Assembly (NCBI GenBank): GCA_015056145.1
Contig: SVGY01000001.1
Coordinates: forward strand, 496,001 to 560,000
Direction: 5' to 3'
Source of the DNA: Clostridiales bacterium
GTDB taxonomy: Bacteria; Bacillota; Clostridia; Christensenellales; Aristaeellaceae
Length of the DNA: 64,000 nucleotides
This document shows, one piece after another, positions 1 through 8,020 of the stretch. The position numbers and the translations under genes were made by a program. The notes beneath the pieces are model-generated. The model did not search any database and was not told where the DNA came from. It worked only from the letters and a program-made list of their open reading frames with translations. Each line of letters opens with the position of its first letter. Within the stretch, counting starts at the first letter, position 1.

Positions 1-25
1 CAGGTGTTTTCTGTTGGGACATTTC

Positions 26-54
26 TTGCATTGTACATATCCTGGTGTTATCAT
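26..54 (+). promoter_or_regulatory. Candidate promoter for the PocR/AraC regulator
   Basis: A TTGCAT box (26-31) and a TATCAT box (49-54) are separated by 17 bases, about 110 bases before the regulator start at 164. Both boxes differ from consensus, and no operator is obvious. This is a pattern match only. Confidence 0.35.
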
Positions 55-163
55 TGTAACGGAAATACTTGTCCAATACAATAGAACATCGTCCAAAAGA
101 CTTAAAAATCGTACGCATTTCTGTTACAATATTCCTATTATCATCCTGAAAAAGGAGTTCTTT

Positions 164-1018
164 ATGGTATCTGTTTTTAATCTGGAGCAATTACTGGATG
201 TGCTGAAAGATTTTTATCATATTACACGCATCCGCATCGCCGTTTTTGACGATCAATTCCGGGAATTGATTGCTTATCCGGAAAACCGCCCGGATTTCTG
301 CCGACTGATCCGCTCCTGCGAAGCCGGAAAACGTGGCTGCGCCCAATGCGACCAAAATGCCGGCCGAATCGCTTCCAAGCAGAAAAGCGCCTACATCTAC
401 CGCTGCCACGCCGGCTTGACAGAAGCCATTGTGCCACTGTATGTAGGCGAGGTGCTGGCGGGCTATCTGCTTTTCGGGCACATTTTTTCCTATGGGAGTT
501 TCGATGCAGGCTGGGAAGTGATCCGCCAGTACTGCAAGGACTATCCCGTGGACATGGGTCAGCTGAAGGAGGCCTGCCAAAACAGGCCCCAAATTTCTGA
601 CGATTATATCAAATCCGCCGCCCGAATCCTCCATGCCACAGCCTCCTATCTGGTACTGGAGCGCATGGCTATCCTCAAGGAAGATTCTGCCAGTGCCAGA
701 CTGGATGAATACATCAACAAAAACTATACCCGTCCCCTTGATACGCACACAATCTGTCAGGCTCTGGGCCTGGGCCGAACCAAGCTCTACAAGCTATCAC
801 GGCAGATGTACGGAACAGGCCCCGCAGAGCACATTCGGAATCTACGGATATCCAAAGCCAAAAAGCTTCTGGAAGAGCAGCCCGACATGAGCCTTTCGGA
901 CATCGCCCAAGCTTGCGGCTTTGCTGATTACAGCTACTTTATTTCCGTATTCACAAAAGCGGTGGGCCTCTCTCCGGGCAAGCACCGCAGCAGGCAGAAG
1001 CAAGCAGAAGATGGTTAA
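164..1018 (+). CDS. PocR-domain AraC-family transcriptional regulator
   Basis: This is a 284-residue DNA-binding regulator. The N-terminal half is a PocR-type sensory domain with clustered cysteines at about residues 46, 52, 59, 62 and 81. The C-terminal 100 residues are an AraC/XylS double helix-turn-helix, with the second helix pair around ADYSYFISVFTKAVGLSP. The ATG at 164 is chosen because AAAGGAG lies 7 bases before it; the frame stays open upstream to position 14 but has no better start. PocR domains bind small metabolites, and the founding member controls propanediol use. No pdu or cob genes are in view, so the inducer and targets are unknown. The next gene, an acetyltransferase 100 bases downstream, need not be a target. 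Confidence 0.85.
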   Translation: MVSVFNLEQLLDVLKDFYHITRIRIAVFDDQFRELIAYPENRPDFCRLIRSCEAGKRGCAQCDQNAGRIASKQKSAYIYRCHAGLTEAIVPLYVGEVLAGYLLFGHIFSYGSFDAGWEVIRQYCKDYPVDMGQLKEACQNRPQISDDYIKSAARILHATASYLVLERMAILKEDSASARLDEYINKNYTRPLDTHTICQALGLGRTKLYKLSRQMYGTGPAEHIRNLRISKAKKLLEEQPDMSLSDIAQACGFADYSYFISVFTKAVGLSPGKHRSRQKQAEDG

Positions 1019-1118
1019 TTTTTAAAAAATCGACTTTCGTTTCCCGTCATATATCAACGGTTTTGCTATTTTCAAATAAACAGGGAGACATAGATACATT
1101 TGGAAGCGAGGCAGTAAA

Positions 1119-1550
1119 ATGATCCGAATTATGAAACACAGTGACTTGGCACAATGTGGGTTGATTTACGCAAAGGCATTTCCTGTAGAGCATTGGGGAA
1201 TTGACTGGACGGCAGAAAATGCAAAAGAATATCTTCAGGACTATTTTAATCAGGAAAAATTCGTCGGATATGTATATGAAGAAAACGACGAAGTGTCAGG
1301 GTGTATATTTGCACTTCGCAAGATTTCAGGAAGCAAGGAAGAACTTTACATCAATGAGATGGCGGTGCTTCCCGAACATCAAGGAACGGGAATAGGCAAG
1401 CAACTCCTGAGCGCTGTTAAGGATTACTGCAAGAATAGAGGCCTTGCAGGAATTGTTCTGTACACAAGCGAGTATGCACCAGCTGCTACGTTTTATGAAA
1501 AGAACGGGTTCAAACTGTCTAAGGGGACTGTATGCATGTATTTAGAGTAA
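1119..1550 (+). CDS. GNAT-family N-acetyltransferase
   Basis: The 143-residue protein covers one GNAT fold. The acetyl-CoA pyrophosphate-binding motif is visible as QGTGIGKQLL near residues 88-97, after the beta-4 strand LYINEMAVLP. The C-terminus has the usual ATFYEKNGF segment. GCGAGGCAG precedes the ATG by a normal distance. GNAT enzymes transfer acetyl groups to amines on small molecules or proteins, and the substrate cannot be read from this sequence. It is a single gene followed by a hairpin and T-rich stretch. Confidence 0.85.
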   Translation: MIRIMKHSDLAQCGLIYAKAFPVEHWGIDWTAENAKEYLQDYFNQEKFVGYVYEENDEVSGCIFALRKISGSKEELYINEMAVLPEHQGTGIGKQLLSAVKDYCKNRGLAGIVLYTSEYAPAATFYEKNGFKLSKGTVCMYLE

Positions 1551-1615
1551 CCAAGCCATTCGGCAAATACAGTTTGGCCGAACGAGGAATATCCTTTTGC
1601 CATATAGCAACGGAA

Positions 1616-1645
1616 GCAATGGCATTCACGACGCCATTGCATTTT
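1616..1645 (+). terminator. Candidate intrinsic terminator after the GNAT gene
   Basis: GCAATGGC (1616-1623) pairs perfectly with GCCATTGC (1633-1640) and is followed by ATTTTG. It lies 65 bases after the acetyltransferase stop. Confidence 0.55.
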
Positions 1646-1705
1646 GTTTGAATAAAGGAACAGCACGCAGATTGACTGACCTATCTATAGCCCCGCAACA
1701 CAAAC

Positions 1706-1732
1706 GAGCATCCGGTGTATCGCCGGATGCTC
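1706..1732. terminator. Perfect 10-base-pair hairpin between converging genes
   Basis: GAGCATCCGG (1706-1715) pairs with CCGGATGCTC (1723-1732) around a 7-base loop. It lies between the plus-strand acetyltransferase and the minus-strand genes ending at 1786. Neither side has a strong T tract, so it may be a weak bidirectional terminator. Confidence 0.45.
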
Positions 1733-1785
1733 TTAATATTCATCATTACCAGATAAACCTGTCCTTAACAGTATGGCTTTCCCGT

Positions 1786-2256
1786 TCACAAGGAAATTGA
1801 TTTTTTCATTCTGATAGTATCAGTGGCACGGTATCCCGCTGCGGCATACACACTCTGTGCTCCGGTATTTGCCAGGCCCACAAGCAGCTCAAAACCGTGC
1901 AGCGGATAATTCGCTCTGCAATATTCCTCCGAAAAATCCAACAACCCGCTGGCAACTCCCCTGCGGCGATATTCTTCCATTACAAACAATTCCGTTATTT
2001 CCGGCTGAAAATCCGCATAACAAAAGGATTGTTTTAGCTGTATGCACACAAAGCCTGCCAGCCGGGTGTCGTCCTGGGCGACCACAACGATCTCCCGGGG
2101 ATTGGTACGAAGGCTTTGGGCGGCTTGTTCCGGCGCATTTTGACCAGGGCCGTTAAAGGCTTCGTTAAGGCGGCACAGTTCCTTGGCATCCTCCGGCACA
2201 GCAAGACGAAACAGCACTTGATTTTCTTCCTTTCCCAGTTCCAGATCAGAATACAC
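1786..2256 (-). CDS. GNAT-family N-acetyltransferase, translationally coupled to nnr
   Basis: The protein has 156 residues with a GNAT core: ITELFVMEEYRRRGVASGLL gives beta-4 and the acetyl-CoA loop (RRRGVA). The tail contains NTGAQSVYAAAGY, a common GNAT C-terminal feature. The start is a GTG at 2256 that overlaps the end of the upstream nnr gene by 11 bases, so translation is probably coupled. The substrate is unknown. A later internal start cannot be excluded. Confidence 0.8.
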   Translation of the reverse strand: MYSDLELGKEENQVLFRLAVPEDAKELCRLNEAFNGPGQNAPEQAAQSLRTNPREIVVVAQDDTRLAGFVCIQLKQSFCYADFQPEITELFVMEEYRRRGVASGLLDFSEEYCRANYPLHGFELLVGLANTGAQSVYAAAGYRATDTIRMKKSISL

Positions 2257-3775
2257 GGCCCAGTTCCCCGCACAGGTCTGTAGCCAGCACGCCTCTCATA
2301 CCAAAGCATTTTTCCGCTGCCATTCCGGCCAGTCCGTGAGCTGCACAGGCTGTCTGCATAAGCAGCAGATCATCCATTTCATATGCCCCGGCAGCACGCC
2401 CAGCCAGAAAAGCCCCTATCACACCGGTCAGCACATCGCCGCTGCCGCCTTTGGCCATGGCAGGGGTGCCAAAGGTGTTAAGGCCCATGCGTTCTTTGGT
2501 TGCAAGCATGCTGATTGCGCCTTTGAGCACAACGGCTGCGCCATATTTTTTGCATAGGTCTTTCGCTGCCCGAACGGGATCCCCGGTTACAACGGCAGTG
2601 GTGGAGCGCAGCAATCTTGCCGCCTCCGCAGGATGCGGTGTCAGAATGCAACCTTCAATCGCCGGCGGCAGTTCATAGCAGGAAGCCAGAAGATTCAATG
2701 CATCCGCATCAAGAACTGCGGGCTTTGAGTTGCTCCGGATCATTTCAATCACGCCCTGTACCAGGGAAGCCGCCCATGGACTTTGCCCAAGTCCGCAGCC
2801 TATGGCCACTGCATCCGCCTGATGAAGCGGCTTGCGGAGTAGGGTCTGCGCCCCGAAGATATCCTCAGGCAGCGGCAGCGCCGTGGCACAGGGGCAAAGA
2901 GTCTGAACAATGGACAGGATTTCCTCCGGACAGGCCACCGTAACCAGCCCGGCTCCGCTGCGGAGGGCTGCAGTTGCGCAAAGAGCTGCGGCTCCGGCCA
3001 TTCCCCTGCTACCCGCCACAACCAGCAGACGGCCGTAGCTACCCTTGTGGCTCAGATGTGGCCGCTTTGGCAAAAGGTTGGGTAGATCTGCTTCTTCCAG
3101 CAGAGAAAAGCCTTCCGGCGCAGGTTCATCCTGGGGGATGCCGATATCCACAACCGTCACTTTTCCGCAAAAATCCGGGCCCTTTCCCAGATAAAGACCG
3201 GGCTTGGGCCGATGGAACGTAACGGTTTCCGTAGCCTGTACTGCGCAGCCCAAAACCTGACCGTTTTCACCGTCAAGCCCCGAAGGGATGTCCACAGCCA
3301 CCACGGGCACACCTCTCGTGGAGGCCTGGCGCATCTGCTCGCAGGCCAGGGCTGCATTTCCTTCAAGAGGCCGGGCAAGCCCCGTACCGAAAAGTGCATC
3401 GATGATCAGCCCTGCTTCTTTCGCCGGTTCCCTTTCGCAAGCGAAAAAAGGCTTTACCTTTACATGCGGAGCAGTTCTGCTCAGGCGTTCCAGTTGTGCA
3501 GCTGCATCCGGAGAAAGCTTTTGCGAAAGCAGATAGCAAACTCCTTCCATTTCGGGCAATCTTCCCGCAAGGATCCGCATGGCTGCAAGGCCGTCGCCAC
3601 CGTTATTGCCCGGCCCGCAGAAGCATTCCACCGTGCCGCCCCGATAATGACGCTCCACAGCATCTGCCACATGGGCGGCAGCGCTTTCCATCAGCTGGAG
3701 GCTCGATATATGCGTGCGCTTCATAAAACGGGTCTCCAGTTCCTTCATTTCCCCGGGCAAAATGGTTTTCAGCAA
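2246..3775 (-). CDS. nnr: Bifunctional NAD(P)H-hydrate epimerase / ADP-dependent NAD(P)H-hydrate dehydratase
   Basis: This 509-residue enzyme repairs hydrated NADH and NADPH. The N-terminal half (about 1-210) is the YjeF_N epimerase with the GPGNNGGDGL motif. The C-terminal half (about 220-509) is the ribokinase-like dehydratase (NnrD) with KGSYGRLLVVAGS and AMAKGGSGDVLTGV. Length and order match the usual bacterial fusion. The start is TTG at 3775 with AAAGGAG 9 bases upstream. A lipoprotein gene ends 14 bases before it and an acetyltransferase overlaps its end, so the three genes form one minus-strand operon. The link to the lipoprotein is unexplained. Confidence 0.93.
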   Translation of the reverse strand: MLKTILPGEMKELETRFMKRTHISSLQLMESAAAHVADAVERHYRGGTVECFCGPGNNGGDGLAAMRILAGRLPEMEGVCYLLSQKLSPDAAAQLERLSRTAPHVKVKPFFACEREPAKEAGLIIDALFGTGLARPLEGNAALACEQMRQASTRGVPVVAVDIPSGLDGENGQVLGCAVQATETVTFHRPKPGLYLGKGPDFCGKVTVVDIGIPQDEPAPEGFSLLEEADLPNLLPKRPHLSHKGSYGRLLVVAGSRGMAGAAALCATAALRSGAGLVTVACPEEILSIVQTLCPCATALPLPEDIFGAQTLLRKPLHQADAVAIGCGLGQSPWAASLVQGVIEMIRSNSKPAVLDADALNLLASCYELPPAIEGCILTPHPAEAARLLRSTTAVVTGDPVRAAKDLCKKYGAAVVLKGAISMLATKERMGLNTFGTPAMAKGGSGDVLTGVIGAFLAGRAAGAYEMDDLLLMQTACAAHGLAGMAAEKCFGMRGVLATDLCGELGRVF

Positions 3776-3789
3776 GGGAACCGTCTCCT

Positions 3790-3990
3790 TTAGCCATTGT
3801 AATCAGGGTCGATGGTAGGTGCGCCAGTTGGCACGGCTGTGTCATCCTTGCCATTGTCAGGCAAACGGTCTTCCACAGCAGGTTCATAATCTTCGCTGGC
3901 GGGCCAGGGTTCCCGGTACAGATCGCAGGCTGTGAGAACGAACACGGAAAGCAACAGCATTACCACAAGCAAAACAACGCTTTTTTTCAT
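3790..3990 (-). CDS. Small lipoprotein of unknown function
   Basis: A 66-residue protein with an N-terminal lysine pair, a hydrophobic stretch and a clear lipobox (LTAC, cysteine at residue 22), so it is expected to be lipid-anchored on the outer face of the membrane. The remaining 44 residues are acidic and proline-rich, with no fold that I recognise. AAGGAGG lies 7 bases before the ATG. It opens the operon with nnr and an acetyltransferase. Confidence 0.75.
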   Translation of the reverse strand: MKKSVVLLVVMLLLSVFVLTACDLYREPWPASEDYEPAVEDRLPDNGKDDTAVPTGAPTIDPDYNG

Positions 3991-4097
3991 GATTTGTCCT
4001 CCTTGAACAATGGATTGTATTCAGTATAGCACATTGGCAGGCGTTTTTCCAAACTCTCCGGCCATTGTTACATCCTGTTTCTTTCGAGCCACAGAAA

Positions 4098-4121
4098 AAC
4101 GGAGCGGAATCCCGCTCCGTT
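4098..4121 (-). terminator. Terminator hairpin, distal copy, of livF
   Basis: AACGGAGCGG and CCGCTCCGTT form a 10-base-pair stem with a 4-base loop. Read on the minus strand it is followed by a T run (AAAAA at 4095-4099 on plus), so this is the copy with the normal terminator tail. An identical hairpin lies at 4288-4311, and the 164-base repeat is between them. Confidence 0.8.
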
Positions 4122-4122
4122 G

Positions 4123-4286
4123 CTGGCTGTCAAAAAATGCGCAGGGTGCAGGGGGATCATCCCCTTGCCGGGTGTGGGCAGAGCCCACATTCCTTGTGCC
4201 GCAGCACTTTCAAGAAAGCACAGCGAGCACCGAAGGTGCAAGATGTGCGGCTTTGACTGACAAGAATGAGGTTTTTCGACAAGCTG
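4123..4286 (-). repeat. 164-base terminator-associated structured repeat, copy A
   Basis: This is one of four near-identical 164-base copies (others at 43089, 43291 and 48798). On the plus strand it begins CTGGCTGTCAAAAAA and ends TTTTTCGACAAGCTG, which are imperfect inverted repeats. Inside are five short stem-loops: the palindrome AGGGGGATCATCCCCCT (one change in this copy), TGTGGGCAGAGCCCACA, GTGC/GCAC, CTTTC/GAAAG and GCACC/GGTGC. It sits between two identical copies of the livF terminator hairpin. Strand is given as that of the gene it follows. No convincing coding sequence is present. Confidence 0.9.
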
Positions 4287-4287
4287 A

Positions 4288-4311
4288 AACGGAGCGGAAT
4301 CCCGCTCCGTT
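4288..4311 (-). terminator. Terminator hairpin, proximal copy, of livF
   Basis: The hairpin is the same 24 bases as at 4098-4121, immediately after the livF stop. Read on minus, this copy runs into TCAGCTTGTCG of the repeat instead of a T run, so it has lost its terminator tail to the insertion. Confidence 0.75.
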
Positions 4312-4317
4312 GTTTTT

Positions 4318-5061
4318 TCAGTTACCCAGATATGCTTTGCGAACGCTGTCCGCATGCAGCAGCTCTTCAGCAGGGCCTTCCATGCTGATGCGGCCGGTTT
4401 CCAGCACATAGGCACGGTCAGCAACAGACAGCGCCATCTGCGCATTCTGTTCCACCAGAAGGATGGTGGTTCCGGCTTCCTTCAACTCCTGGATGATATC
4501 GAAAATCTGCTCCACCAGAATGGGTGCAAGACCCATGGAGGGTTCGTCCATCATCATCAGGCTGGGCTTGCTCATGAGGGCACGGCCCATGGCCAGCATC
4601 TGCTGTTCGCCGCCGGAAAGGGTGCCCGCAATCTGCTTATAGCGTTCCTTCAGACGGGGAAAACGCTGGTATACATTCTCGATGGATTCTTCTATCTCGG
4701 ATGCAGGGCGGCTGAATCCACCCATTTCCAGGTTTTCCTTAACCGTCATCTGCAAAAAGATGCGGCGTCCTTCAGGGCAGAGAGCCATTCCCTTGGAGAT
4801 CAGTTTGTGGGCGGGCATACCGGCGATGTTTTCGCCATGGAGCAAAATAGAGCCATGGCGGGGTTTCATCAAGCCGGCCACCGTGTTGAGGGTGGTGGAT
4901 TTACCGGCGCCGTTTGCACCGATCAAAGTAACGATCTCGCCTTCGTTCACATGGAAGGACACACCCTTGATGGCGTGGATGCTGCCATAGTACACATGCA
5001 GATCCTTGACCTCCAGCATGGAAGGGGCGGCTGCGGTTGCATTTTCCATTACGTTGCTCAT
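4318..5061 (-). CDS. livF: Branched-chain amino acid ABC transporter ATPase LivF
   Basis: This 247-residue ATPase is one of the two that drive the branched-chain amino acid (HAAT family) importer. It shows Walker A GANGAGKST, the signature LSGGEQQ, Walker B LMMMDEPS and a switch histidine region after ILLVEQN. LivF is the shorter ATPase with the N-terminal LHVYYGSIHAIKGVSF pattern. Its start overlaps the livG stop by 4 bases. It is the last gene of livJ-H-M-G-F and is followed by the duplicated terminator and repeat. Confidence 0.93.
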   Translation of the reverse strand: MSNVMENATAAAPSMLEVKDLHVYYGSIHAIKGVSFHVNEGEIVTLIGANGAGKSTTLNTVAGLMKPRHGSILLHGENIAGMPAHKLISKGMALCPEGRRIFLQMTVKENLEMGGFSRPASEIEESIENVYQRFPRLKERYKQIAGTLSGGEQQMLAMGRALMSKPSLMMMDEPSMGLAPILVEQIFDIIQELKEAGTTILLVEQNAQMALSVADRAYVLETGRISMEGPAEELLHADSVRKAYLGN

Positions 5062-5909
5062 GCTTTGGCCTCCTTCTGCTTGCCCAGATAGGCTTCAATG
5101 ACCAGGGGATTGGACTGAATCTGCTCCGGGGTACCCTTGGCGATGATGGAACCGTAGTTCAGCACGGCGATGCCTTCGCAGATGCCCATGACCAGATTCA
5201 TGTCATGCTCAATCAGCATAATGGCGATCTGGAAAGTATCGCGGATCTTGATGATGTTTTCCATCAGTTCCTCGGTTTCATGGGGATTCATACCGGCAGC
5301 GGGCTCGTCCAAAAGGAGCAACTTGGGCGAAGTAGCCAGGGCCCGGACAATTTCCAGGCGGCGCTGTGCACCGTAGGGCAGCGAACCGGCCGTAGCATCT
5401 GCCATATCCTGCATATCAAAGATGGAAAGCAGCTCCAGAGCCTTTTCGTGCATCAGCTTTTCCTTGCGCCAGTAATTGGGCAAGCGCAGAATGCCGGTGG
5501 CGGCGCTGTAGCCAAGGCCATTGTGCAGGCCGATTTTCACGTTATCTTCCACGCTCATCTTGTCAAAGAGACGGATGTTCTGGAAAGTACGGGCGATACC
5601 GGCCTTATTGACCTGAATGGTGTTCATGTTGGCGGTATCCTTGCCGTCGATGAGGATGGTACCGGTGGTAGGCTGATACACCTTGGTGATCAGGTTAAAA
5701 ATGGTGGTTTTGCCTGCACCGTTGGGGCCAATGAGGCCGGCGATCTCTGTACGGCCGATGATCATGTTGAAATCATCAACGGCCTTCAGGCCGCCGAATT
5801 CCACGCCCAGATGGCGTGCATCCAGCACAGGACGGGTTCCCAGGTCACGCTCGGGGATGATGGCGTCAGACGGAAAGGGAACCATGTTGGTACGTTTCTT
5901 CTCGCTCAT
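5058..5909 (-). CDS. livG: Branched-chain amino acid ABC transporter ATPase LivG
   Basis: This 283-residue ATPase partners LivF. It has Walker A GPNGAGKTT, the LivG-type signature LPYGAQRRLE (in place of LSGGQ) and Walker B LLLLDEPAAGMNP. The GLKAVDDFNM segment and C-terminal EAYLG are typical of LivG. The N-terminal 25 residues before the fold are somewhat longer than usual. It overlaps livM and livF by 4 bases on each side, which suggests coupled translation. Confidence 0.93.
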   Translation of the reverse strand: MSEKKRTNMVPFPSDAIIPERDLGTRPVLDARHLGVEFGGLKAVDDFNMIIGRTEIAGLIGPNGAGKTTIFNLITKVYQPTTGTILIDGKDTANMNTIQVNKAGIARTFQNIRLFDKMSVEDNVKIGLHNGLGYSAATGILRLPNYWRKEKLMHEKALELLSIFDMQDMADATAGSLPYGAQRRLEIVRALATSPKLLLLDEPAAGMNPHETEELMENIIKIRDTFQIAIMLIEHDMNLVMGICEGIAVLNYGSIIAKGTPEQIQSNPLVIEAYLGKQKEAKA

Positions 5910-7009
5910 TCCTCTGCGCCTCCTTCCTCAGTCTGAACGTTTTCGGTTTCGGTGGTTTCAGGCAGATCCGCCTCTTCTTTTTTACGGAAAAGACCTTTGA
6001 TGCGTTCAATCCAGCCTTTTACGGCAGTGCTGTTGGTGATCAGCATGACAATAATCAGCACGATGGCGAAAACCAGCATGCGGTTTTCCTTGAACTCGGG
6101 GAAGGAACGCAGAATTTCAGGCAGAACGGTCAGGGCCGCAGCGGAGATCACGGAGCCCAGGATATTGCCGATACCGCCAAACACAACGTAAACCAGCACC
6201 AGAATGGACTTATCGAAAGTAAATTCCTTGTAGGTAACGGTACCGATGTTTGCGCCGTACAGTGCACCTGCCATACCTGCAAGAGCTGCAGAAATGACGA
6301 AAGCCATCATCTTATATTTGGTAGCGCTTATACCGACGCTTTCGGCAGCGATGCGGTTATCCCGCAGGGCCATCATAGCACGGCCGGAGCGGCTGTTGAT
6401 CAGGTTCAGCACCACGATCAGCGTGAAAAGAACCAGTGCAAAACCGATAGCAAACGTGGCAATTCTTCCGCCGGTCATAACGCCCATGGGGCCGTTTACG
6501 ATCATTTTGCCAGGCAGAGCCGGATCGATGAAACTGAAGTGCAGGCCCTTGTCATCCAGGGACACATACAGGCAGCTGATGATATCGCAGATAATTTCGC
6601 CAAAAGCCAGGGTAACAATTGCCAGATAGTCGCCACGGAGGCGGAGTACCGGGATGCCGACCAGCACGCCGGTCAGGGCGGCAAATGCAGCGCCCACCAC
6701 CATGCCGATTACCAGCCGCAGGATATCATTGGGCACCGCAGCATTCAGCAATGCGATGGTGATACTGCTGGAGAATGCGCCAACGCACATGAAGCCTGCA
6801 TGGCCAAGGCTCAGCTCGCCGGAAATACCTACCACCAGGTTCAGGCTGACTGCCATAACGATAAACACACAGGCGGGTACCAGCTGGCCCCTCATACGGT
6901 AGCCGAGCTTTCCGCCTTCCAGGAGGGAGTTCAGCACCAGAAAAGCGACGATCACCAGCAGGTAGGTGAAGGTATTCATCAAGAATGTTTTGTTGATCTT
7001 CTTTTTCAT
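5906..7009 (-). CDS. livM: Branched-chain amino acid ABC transporter permease LivM
   Basis: This 367-residue membrane protein has about nine to ten hydrophobic segments and the LivM core LSLGHAGFMCVGAFSS and GDYLAIVTLAFGEI. It pairs with LivH to form the channel. I start it at the ATG at 7009, 13 bases after the livH stop and preceded by GGGGGGTGAAGGC; an upstream in-frame ATG at 7036 would overlap livH. The C-terminal 30 residues are acidic, without recognisable motifs. Confidence 0.93.
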   Translation of the reverse strand: MKKKINKTFLMNTFTYLLVIVAFLVLNSLLEGGKLGYRMRGQLVPACVFIVMAVSLNLVVGISGELSLGHAGFMCVGAFSSSITIALLNAAVPNDILRLVIGMVVGAAFAALTGVLVGIPVLRLRGDYLAIVTLAFGEIICDIISCLYVSLDDKGLHFSFIDPALPGKMIVNGPMGVMTGGRIATFAIGFALVLFTLIVVLNLINSRSGRAMMALRDNRIAAESVGISATKYKMMAFVISAALAGMAGALYGANIGTVTYKEFTFDKSILVLVYVVFGGIGNILGSVISAAALTVLPEILRSFPEFKENRMLVFAIVLIIVMLITNSTAVKGWIERIKGLFRKKEEADLPETTETENVQTEEGGAEE

Positions 7010-7022
7010 GCCTTCACCCCCC

Positions 7023-7904
7023 TTACACCTTTTCATTTACTTTCTTGCCAAGCAGACCCGTGGGCTTGACCAGAAGAATCACAATCAGGATAGCAAATAC
7101 GATTGCGTCGCCCAGTTCGGTAGAGATGTAGCTCTTGCCGAAGGTTTCGATGATGCCAAGCAGAATGCCGCCCAGCAAAGCGCCGGGAATGGAGCCGATG
7201 CCGCCGAAAACGGCTGCGGTAAAGGCCTTGATACCAGGCATTGCGCCGGTGGTGGGCATCAGCACGGGCGATGTGGAGCAAAGCAGCACACCGGCAACAG
7301 CCGCCAGTGCAGAGCCAATGGCGAAAGTGATGGAAATGGTCTGATTGACGTTGACACCCATCAGCTGGGCTGCGCCCTTATCCTCGCTGACAGCACGCAT
7401 GGCCCGGCCCATTTTGGTCTTGCTGGTAAACCAGGTCAGCAGCAGCATGATCACAACGCAGCAAAGCACCGTTACAATGGCCACGTCGGAAATAATCAGC
7501 TTGCCGCCAAAGAGACTCAGGTTTCCGAAGTTCACGATGGATACAAAATTCTTGGTATTGGAGGACCAAATCAGCAGCGCAAGGTTCTGCAAAAGGTAAC
7601 TTACGCCGATTGCGGTAATGAGAACCGCCAGGGAAGTGGCATTGCGCAGGGGTTTATAGGCCAGTTTTTCAATAACAATACCCAGCACCGTACACACAGC
7701 CATAGCCACAATAACGGAAACCCAGGCAGGCATATGCCAGTATTGGGTGGCACAGAAGGAAATGTAGGCGCCTACCATAATAACGTCGCCATGGGCGAAG
7801 TTCAGCATTTTGGCGATGCCGTACACCATGGTATAGCCAAGGGCGATGATGGCATACACGCTTCCCAGACTGATACCGTTGATCAGATTGGTAAGGAACG
7901 ACAA
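7023..7904 (-). CDS. livH: Branched-chain amino acid ABC transporter permease LivH
   Basis: This 293-residue permease starts NLINGISLGSVYAIIALGYT and contains KMLNFAHGDVIMVGAY, both hallmarks of LivH. About eight membrane segments are visible. The start is TTG at 7904, with GGAGG 12 bases upstream. It is separated from the binding-protein gene by 116 bases that hold a stable hairpin. Confidence 0.93.
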   Translation of the reverse strand: MSFLTNLINGISLGSVYAIIALGYTMVYGIAKMLNFAHGDVIMVGAYISFCATQYWHMPAWVSVIVAMAVCTVLGIVIEKLAYKPLRNATSLAVLITAIGVSYLLQNLALLIWSSNTKNFVSIVNFGNLSLFGGKLIISDVAIVTVLCCVVIMLLLTWFTSKTKMGRAMRAVSEDKGAAQLMGVNVNQTISITFAIGSALAAVAGVLLCSTSPVLMPTTGAMPGIKAFTAAVFGGIGSIPGALLGGILLGIIETFGKSYISTELGDAIVFAILIVILLVKPTGLLGKKVNEKV

Positions 7905-7959
7905 GTGGAATCAACCTCCATCTCTCGTAAAGAAAAATACGTCCACAGGAACGGAAAAG

Positions 7960-7989
7960 GGGAGAACGTCACCTTCGTGGCATTCTCCC
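7960..7989 (-). promoter_or_regulatory. Hairpin between binding-protein and permease genes
   Basis: On the minus strand GGGAGAA (7983-7989) pairs with TTCTCCC (7960-7966) around a partly paired loop, followed by CTTTTCC. It lies between livJ and livH. Such hairpins commonly stabilise the upstream mRNA or terminate it partially, so that binding protein is made in excess over permease; that role is inferred here. Confidence 0.5.
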
Positions 7990-8020
7990 AATGTTGGCAA
8001 GCTTGCGTTTGTCCCAAAAA

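Noticed and set aside
4010..4411. Open frames running through the 164-base repeats, seen on both strands at all four copies
   Set aside because: They change frame or end at different places between copies, lack ribosome sites, and their similarity follows DNA identity and palindromes. They are shadows of a non-coding repeat.
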